A DNA stretch of 27,311 nt, from NCBI GenBank assembly GCA_047608145.1, contig JASGDC010000043.1, positions 1-27,311 of the forward strand. The letters are read 5' to 3'. The notes beneath the pieces were generated by a model. The model was not told where the DNA came from. It ran no database searches and worked only from the letters and a program-made list of their open reading frames with translations. How positions within the stretch are numbered: position 1 is the stretch's first letter; every line of letters begins with the position of its first letter. This document shows positions 23,038 through 27,311 of this stretch, in pieces. Both the position numbers and the translations under genes were made by a program. This stretch comes from JASGDC01 sp047608145 (GTDB lineage Bacteria; Actinomycetota; Actinomycetes; Actinomycetales; Micrococcaceae).

Positions 23038-23148
23038 ACTTAAATTCTACATGGTAAAAGTATCCTAATAACTATTTCACCAACTAGGTAAGACAAGTCT
23101 AAAACTCAAAAAATGTCCCGAACTGTTGCTTCTGACATTAAAGTATAC

Positions 23149-23194
23149 ATTTTTCCCAATTACATGCGAAATTCCGTGAACATTTGGGAAAAAT
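23149..23194. repeat. 11-bp inverted repeat in the murB-orphan gap
   Basis: ATTTTTCCCAA at 23149-23159 and TTGGGAAAAAT at 23184-23194 are exact complements 24 bases apart. The rest of the 255-base divergent gap (23038-23292) holds no ORF, tRNA or recognised riboswitch. The repeat could be a dimeric operator serving one or both flanking genes. Confidence 0.65.
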
Positions 23195-23292
23195 ATATGC
23201 AGTGCATTGAAGTAAAGCAATATAGAGCTAAGTTATAACTAGCATGCGTGGTATCCTAGCCGTAGGACCCCATAACAACAAAAGAGGACTCT

Positions 23293-24081
23293 ATGTTTGA
23301 TGCACTCGAAATGATTGCTAGTAAACACTTAGAAAATTTCACTCTTGTCGATGAAGACAACAGAGTGGTAATTGAAACTAATGAGATGGTGCCAAAAGAA
23401 ATTCTATTCGTGCTATTAGAACATATATCAAGTGAACAGCGTTTACTTGGTATTTTACCCGTAAATACGCCAATTGCTCTGCGTTGTGAAAATAGAACTC
23501 ATACGATTGAATTTCCACTACGTAAAGGACTTGGCAAATACCAAAAACGTAAAATGGCGCAAGACTTAAAGCAATTTAATCGAGAAACTCGCCTCCAAGA
23601 ACTACAAGATAATATTAAAAACTTACGTACTAATGCGGTTAGTACGATAAAAACTAAAACGACTAGCGTCTTTAAGAACAATAAAATTACAGAAATACGA
23701 CAGGTTTCAAAACTTCGCTCTAACTCAAATAAAATAAAACTTGGCTCTATTCAAGAAACTCCTGACGAGGCTGAACCAATTCCGATGCAATTTAATCATA
23801 AAGGCGTATTTGTAGGATACCTAAAAGATATGGAATTACAGCCTAATTTTGATCACACAGATATTGAAGGGGCGCGTTTCTTTTTCATAAAGAACAATAT
23901 TGAGTATTTTATTGATACCCCAATTAATATAACTAGTGGTAATTTATACTATGAACTACAGAAAGCTACTGCTGCTACCGGTGAGGACGGACACAATCTA
24001 GAACTTGGTGCTGGCACTAAAGTTATGATTCAAAAGACTCAAGATAACAACTACATTGTAAAAATTAAGAAAAAGATTTAG
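23293..24081 (+). CDS. Unrecognised 262-residue protein with a basic central region
   Basis: I do not recognise this protein. Its N-terminus (about 1-75) is mixed alpha/beta without a signal peptide or membrane segment. A strongly basic helical stretch (about 76-150, with KYQKRKMAQDLKQF and many K/R/N) follows, perhaps a coiled coil or nucleic-acid-binding segment. The C-terminal part (about 165-262), beginning PMQFNHKGVFVGYL, alternates hydrophobic and polar residues as in a beta-rich domain and ends VKIKKKI. GAGGA lies nine bases before the ATG. It stands alone between divergent murB and a convergent tRNA, so there is no operon clue. Codon use is like the neighbours. Cytoplasmic, function unknown. 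Confidence 0.75.
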   Translation: MFDALEMIASKHLENFTLVDEDNRVVIETNEMVPKEILFVLLEHISSEQRLLGILPVNTPIALRCENRTHTIEFPLRKGLGKYQKRKMAQDLKQFNRETRLQELQDNIKNLRTNAVSTIKTKTTSVFKNNKITEIRQVSKLRSNSNKIKLGSIQETPDEAEPIPMQFNHKGVFVGYLKDMELQPNFDHTDIEGARFFFIKNNIEYFIDTPINITSGNLYYELQKATAATGEDGHNLELGAGTKVMIQKTQDNNYIVKIKKKI

Positions 24082-24125
24082 TATTTTCTCGCAGTAGGCT
24101 ACCCAAATTATTTAGATAGCAAAAG

Positions 24126-24197
<72 letters not shown>

Positions 24198-24253
24198 AAA
24201 CAACTAAATTAGTATATCATTTTGCCATGCCATCTTGGTAATGGGCCTTAATT

Positions 24254-25555
24254 TTAAGATCCACCACCTGCAATACCGGCAACACCACAGTAAACACCAA
24301 AGCCCGCGGTGATGATAATTACCGCCCCTACAAACCAGGCATACCAACCTTTCAGTCTGTACTCTTCTGGTAGGGATTTAAGTGCTAGCAGGAACAAGAA
24401 ACCTAGCACAATTGGCAATAATAACGCATTCATTACTTGTACAAATAGGTTAAGTAAAATGATGTTTACATTTGCTTCGACTAGGATAAAACCAAAAATA
24501 ACCACCAACGCAAATACCGCATAGAATGCTGGAGCTTGATTTGGTTTGTGCTCTAAGGAACGCTTATAGCCAGAAACTTCACCAATGCCCCATGCAGCTG
24601 TCAAACTAGCTACAATTGCAGCAATTAGTGAGGCGCCAACCATACCAAGTGAGAATAGTACTTTACCGCCGAATTCGCCTAAGTGTGGCGTAATTGCAGT
24701 CGCAATATCTTGTACTGTATTTAGCTGTACTGACTTTTGGTTAGTAGCCCATAATGTAGCAGCACAAGTAATCAGCATTGCTGCCATAATTGTTTGCGTA
24801 ACTACCGCGCCAACAGCAGTATCTGCACGTGCAGCCTTAAGATGTTTAACCGTTAAACCTTTATCTACTACTGCAGACTGCTGATAGAAAATCATCCAAG
24901 GCATAATAACTGCACCGATATTTGCGGCAATTAAGAATACATAGCTAGAGTTATGTATTGGAATATCAGCTAAGCCAGCTACAATTTGGTCACCTTGTGG
25001 CTTTGCCATAAACATTGTCACTAAGAAAACAAGTTCGAATAGCCCAATACCAATAGCTACGCGTTCTACACGCTTGTAACTACCAGTTGCCACCATAATA
25101 ATTAGGAACAATGCAACTACACCTGTGCTAATCCAACTAGGAATACCCCAAAGTTCACCAACTCCAGAGATACCACTCATTTCGGAGACAATAGCTCCAG
25201 CACAAGCGATGGATAGAGTAGTCACTGAGAACCAAGCCCAACCTTTACCAAAGGTTTCTTTAATTAACTCGCCATGACCTTTACCAGTAACTAAACCAAG
25301 ACGCACTGTCAGTTCTTGTGCAATAAAAACAATTGGAATCAAAATAATTTGAGCCGCTAAGAGTGTGTAACCCCACTGTGCACCACTTTGTGCTGCAGTA
25401 ATTAAACTACCTGCTTCAGTGTCTGCAAGCATCACTGCAATACCTGGACCTGCTACAAGAGCAAATTGTTTTAGCCTTCGTTTAAATTTACTTTGATCAT
25501 TCTGCCTCGCTTCTTTGCGAGCAGGAAGCGCCTGAGTGTTACTAATCTTTCTCAC
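24254..25555 (-). CDS. Divergent Nramp-family divalent metal transporter
   Basis: This 433-residue polytopic transporter has about eleven helices and belongs to the Nramp superfamily. Its helix 1 motif is D45-T-E-A48 in place of the canonical DPGN, and helix 6 has M218-P-W in place of MPH. The metal-binding aspartate and methionine are kept, but the asparagine is alanine, so selectivity or coupling to protons may differ from MntH. Such proteins are common in actinobacteria, and some related ones move magnesium. A DtxR/IdeR-like box overlaps its probable transcription start, which points to iron or manganese instead. MntH is encoded directly upstream on the same strand, 120 bases away, with its own stop before this promoter. 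Confidence 0.85.
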   Translation of the reverse strand: MRKISNTQALPARKEARQNDQSKFKRRLKQFALVAGPGIAVMLADTEAGSLITAAQSGAQWGYTLLAAQIILIPIVFIAQELTVRLGLVTGKGHGELIKETFGKGWAWFSVTTLSIACAGAIVSEMSGISGVGELWGIPSWISTGVVALFLIIMVATGSYKRVERVAIGIGLFELVFLVTMFMAKPQGDQIVAGLADIPIHNSSYVFLIAANIGAVIMPWMIFYQQSAVVDKGLTVKHLKAARADTAVGAVVTQTIMAAMLITCAATLWATNQKSVQLNTVQDIATAITPHLGEFGGKVLFSLGMVGASLIAAIVASLTAAWGIGEVSGYKRSLEHKPNQAPAFYAVFALVVIFGFILVEANVNIILLNLFVQVMNALLLPIVLGFLFLLALKSLPEEYRLKGWYAWFVGAVIIITAGFGVYCGVAGIAGGGS

Positions 25556-25590
25556 CTTCTGTTTAATTAAGTTACAAAATTGTTTCCTAA

Positions 25591-25609
25591 TTAGCTTAGT
25601 CTAATCTAA
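25591..25609 (-). promoter_or_regulatory. DtxR/IdeR-like operator of the divergent Nramp gene
   Basis: TTAGCTTAGTCTAATCTAA matches 16 of 19 positions of the IdeR/DtxR consensus TTAGGTTAGCCTAACCTAA, and the three mismatches are at equivalent positions of the repeat. The box overlaps the predicted start site, just downstream of the -10, so a metal-loaded DtxR-family repressor (IdeR or MntR) would block transcription. No such regulator gene is in the window. Confidence 0.75.
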
Positions 25610-25612
25610 CCC

Positions 25613-25640
25613 AGCATAAATGGCTATATCTCAATGTCAA
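25613..25640 (-). promoter_or_regulatory. Sigma-70-type promoter of the divergent Nramp gene
   Basis: On the minus strand a perfect -35 TTGACA (25635-25640) is 16 bases from TATGCT (25613-25618). Transcription should start near 25606, inside the DtxR-like box, giving a leader of about 50 bases with AGAAGGTGAG just before the ATG. Confidence 0.75.
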
Positions 25641-25675
25641 AATTAACCAAAAATTTTTGTATAAAAGTGAAAAAT

Positions 25676-26914
25676 TTAGCCTTGACCAGCGAAAAGCAAA
25701 TAAAGAAGTACAATGTTCAATAAAGTAATCAAGGAAGCTACAAGCCAGGCAATGACTGACAAATACCATTTATTAGCAAATTTACCTAGGAGAGTTTTAT
25801 CGGAAGTAAGCATTACCAATGGCACTAACGCAAATGGAATCCCAAAACTCAATACTACTTGGCTAATTACTAACAGCAACGTAGGGGAAATACCTGTAGC
25901 CAGCAAAACAAGAGCCGGAATTAAAGTAATTAAACGGCGCACAAGTAACGGAATCTTAACTTTCAACAAAGTCTCCATTACTTCAGCACCCGCATAACAA
26001 CCAACTGAAGTAGAAGCTAATCCAGAAGCTAACAAGCCAATCGCAAACAAGAATGCAATTTGGACACCCAATGCACCTTTGATGGCGTAGTAGGCACCAT
26101 CAATAGTGTCAGTGCCATCAGCACCCTGTAAATTAACTGCCGCAAGCAATAGCATTCCAATATTCACACTGCCAGCAACTACCAAAGCAATAACCACATC
26201 AACTCTAGTAGCTGACAATAGTCGTTTAGCTCGCCCGATGCTACCATCCCCAGACATTGGGAACCGATCACGGGTTAAGGCAGAGTGCAAGTAAACTGCA
26301 TGTGGCATCACTGTGGCACCAAGCATTGAAACTGCTAGCAACACCGTTTCAGTGCCTTCAAAACGAGGTTCTAAGCCAGTCAATATCTGTCTAGTATCTG
26401 GTGGAGTAATGAACAACCCAATACAGAAACCAACTGTCAGAATAAATAAGAAACCAACAATAACAAACTCAAATATTCGCTGCCCATACCTCTCTTTTAC
26501 TGCCAAAATAATCATTGAGAGAACACCAGTTATGACTCCACCCCAAAATAATGGGATATCAAACAGTAGCTTAAAGGCAATAGCGCCACCAATAATCTCC
26601 GCCAAATCGGTGGAGATTGCTACTACTTCTGCTTGCAACCAGTATGCTAAACGCCATCTCCTTGTCATCTTTTGTCCAAGAACTTCAGGCAATGACTGCC
26701 CTCTAACTATGCCAAGTTTTGCAGATAAATACTGCACAATTACAGCCATAATATTAGAAACAACTAAAACCCAAACCAGCAAATATCCATACTTACCACC
26801 AGCTGTTAGATTAGCCGCCACATTTCCTGGATCCACATAAGCAATAGCCGCTACAAACGCAGGCCCCAGTAGGGCAACAAGCGTACGTTTTGGAATAGGT
26901 TTAGTCTCAGCCAT
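25676..26914 (-). CDS. mntH: Canonical Nramp Mn2+/Fe2+:H+ symporter
   Basis: This 412-residue transporter has eleven hydrophobic helices. D28-P-G-N31 in helix 1 (YVDPGNVAANLT) and M203-P-H205 in helix 6 (VMPHAVYLHSALTRDR) form the classic binding site for manganese and iron. Uptake is proton-coupled across the cytoplasmic membrane. The ATG at 26914 is in-frame with the family N-terminus. TATAAT at 26962-26967 (minus) is a plausible -10, and a 12-bp palindrome, TTTAAGCTTAAA at 26934-26945, lies in the leader. The divergent Nramp gene follows but has its own promoter. MntH together with that gene may supply different metals. Confidence 0.95.
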   Translation of the reverse strand: MAETKPIPKRTLVALLGPAFVAAIAYVDPGNVAANLTAGGKYGYLLVWVLVVSNIMAVIVQYLSAKLGIVRGQSLPEVLGQKMTRRWRLAYWLQAEVVAISTDLAEIIGGAIAFKLLFDIPLFWGGVITGVLSMIILAVKERYGQRIFEFVIVGFLFILTVGFCIGLFITPPDTRQILTGLEPRFEGTETVLLAVSMLGATVMPHAVYLHSALTRDRFPMSGDGSIGRAKRLLSATRVDVVIALVVAGSVNIGMLLLAAVNLQGADGTDTIDGAYYAIKGALGVQIAFLFAIGLLASGLASTSVGCYAGAEVMETLLKVKIPLLVRRLITLIPALVLLATGISPTLLLVISQVVLSFGIPFALVPLVMLTSDKTLLGKFANKWYLSVIAWLVASLITLLNIVLLYLLFAGQG

Positions 26915-26933
26915 AGTATTTCAAGTCTAACGA

Positions 26934-26945
26934 TTTAAGCTTAAA
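26934..26945. promoter_or_regulatory. 12-bp palindrome in the mntH leader
   Basis: TTTAAGCTTAAA is perfectly symmetric and lies between the candidate mntH -10 and its start codon. It resembles a degenerate DtxR/MntR site only loosely; in AT-rich DNA a 12-bp palindrome is weak evidence. Confidence 0.25.
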
Positions 26946-26979
26946 AATTTAACACCGAAAAATTATATTTTTTTCCAAA

Positions 26980-27008
26980 TTGTAAATTTTCTAGAAAACA
27001 TGTAAAAT
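26980..27008 (+). promoter_or_regulatory. Promoter of tRNA-Ala
   Basis: TTGTAA (26980-26985) and TAAAAT (27003-27008) are 17 bases apart, and the tRNA begins about 45 bases after the -10. It is divergent from mntH; the two promoters nearly abut. Confidence 0.7.
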
Positions 27009-27052
27009 GATATTCGTTGTTAAAAAGCAACTAATATTTCGCAAGAAGTATT

Positions 27053-27125
27053 GGGGGCGTGGCGCAATTGGTAGCGCACCTGCTTTGCAAGCAGGGGGTT
27101 ACGGGTTCGAGTCCCGTCGTCTCCA
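27053..27125 (+). tRNA. tRNA-Ala (anticodon TGC)
   Basis: This 73-base cloverleaf has acceptor GGGGGCG paired with CGTCTCC, including the G3-U70 pair that marks alanine tRNA. The anticodon stem CCTGC/GCAGG encloses TTTGCAA with anticodon TGC, and the T-arm is ACGGGTTCGAGTCCCGT. CCA is not encoded; CTA follows the discriminator A. Confidence 0.97.
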
Positions 27126-27134
27126 CTATTTTAT

Positions 27135-27162
27135 CCCTAGTTTTAGCCGAACTGGGGTTTTA
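27135..27162 (+). terminator. Rho-independent terminator of tRNA-Ala
   Basis: CCCTAGTT pairs with AACTGGGG (one U-G pair) across the loop TTAGCCG, followed by TTTT. It is nine bases after the tRNA. Confidence 0.75.
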
Positions 27163-27224
27163 ATGTTTTAGTGAGAAGTTAGTTTTTGACTTATAGGTTA
27201 TAAATAGTGGGTGGGGCGGGTGTG

Positions 27225-27311
27225 TTACTTGGTTGTGTTGGCCCAGTTTCCTTCGTTCTTGTATCTGATTGTTTGGTGGGAATCGTCTAGGTGTTTTGGC
27301 GCTATTTGCTC
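27225..27311 (-). CDS. C-terminal end of an unidentified minus-strand protein (partial)
   Basis: The minus strand is open from the window edge to a TAA at 27225-27227, encoding 28 residues that include HLDDSHQTIRYKNEGNW. The stretch is richer in G and C than the rest of the window, and it lies just after a tRNA gene, so it may be part of an integrated element or transposon. The fragment is too short to assign a family. Confidence 0.3.
   Translation of the reverse strand, partial: EQIAPKHLDDSHQTIRYKNEGNWANTTK

Noticed and set aside
26313..26840. A 175-residue plus-strand ORF within mntH
   Set aside because: It is antisense to an intact, conserved transporter gene and its composition is that of a shadow frame.

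Overview
The window comes from a low-GC member of the Actinomycetota. The base composition is clearly AT-rich, yet the gene content and order are actinobacterial. A Crp/GlxR-type regulator, a MarP-like serine protease and nth lie beside a class A PBP, a metallophosphoesterase and a 52-residue DUF4177-type protein. There are also a DUF3073 protein, a sterol-carrier-like small protein, a 'septum formation' lipid-anchored or membrane protein, cysteine-free paralogues of L33 and S14, and a HAIR (HspR) operator in front of clpB. I cannot name the genus. The PTS, GH1 and Nramp genes fit a host-associated or fermentative lifestyle (inference).

Layout. 1-171: C-terminus of an unidentified protein. 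158-577 (-): phage-holin-4-like membrane protein. 719-1786: HisC-like aminotransferase. 1874-6548: a beta-glucoside/oligosaccharide PTS locus in one direction (GH1 6-phospho-glycosidase, EIIB, EIIC, a small membrane protein, EIIA, RpiR regulator). 6703-7418: rpmB-rpmG-rpsN, then HU at 7508 with a strong terminator. 7851-8072: a cluster of long palindromes ending in the HspR-type operator of clpB (8073-10661).

10701-18492 carries mostly minus-strand genes: septum formation protein, DUF3073 (plus), SCP-like protein, asparaginase family protein, metallophosphoesterase, PBP, DUF4177 (plus, too short for most ORF callers) and two tandem Crp/Fnr paralogues. 18599-21968 (plus): marP, a membrane protein with an N/D/H/A-rich repeat region, and nth. 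21952-23037 (-): murB. 23293-24081: a protein I do not recognise. 24126-24197 (-): tRNA-Thr(GGT). 24254-26914 (-): two Nramp-family transporters, one divergent and one canonical MntH. 27053-27125: tRNA-Ala(TGC), followed by a more GC-rich tail holding the end of an unknown minus-strand ORF.

Most genes are housekeeping, grouped by cell-wall synthesis (PBP, MurB, septum protein), stress (ClpB, MarP, HU), and import (PTS, Nramp). The most useful new points are: a DtxR/IdeR-like box overlapping the start of the divergent Nramp gene; a duplicated Crp/Fnr regulator in which both copies have lost the cAMP-phosphate-binding arginine; a HAIR operator on clpB; a palindrome-dense gap before clpB; a repeat-bearing membrane protein between marP and nth; and several genes that look leaderless. 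I see no CRISPR array, no complete mobile element and no clear defence system. No gene-free stretch exceeds 300 bases.
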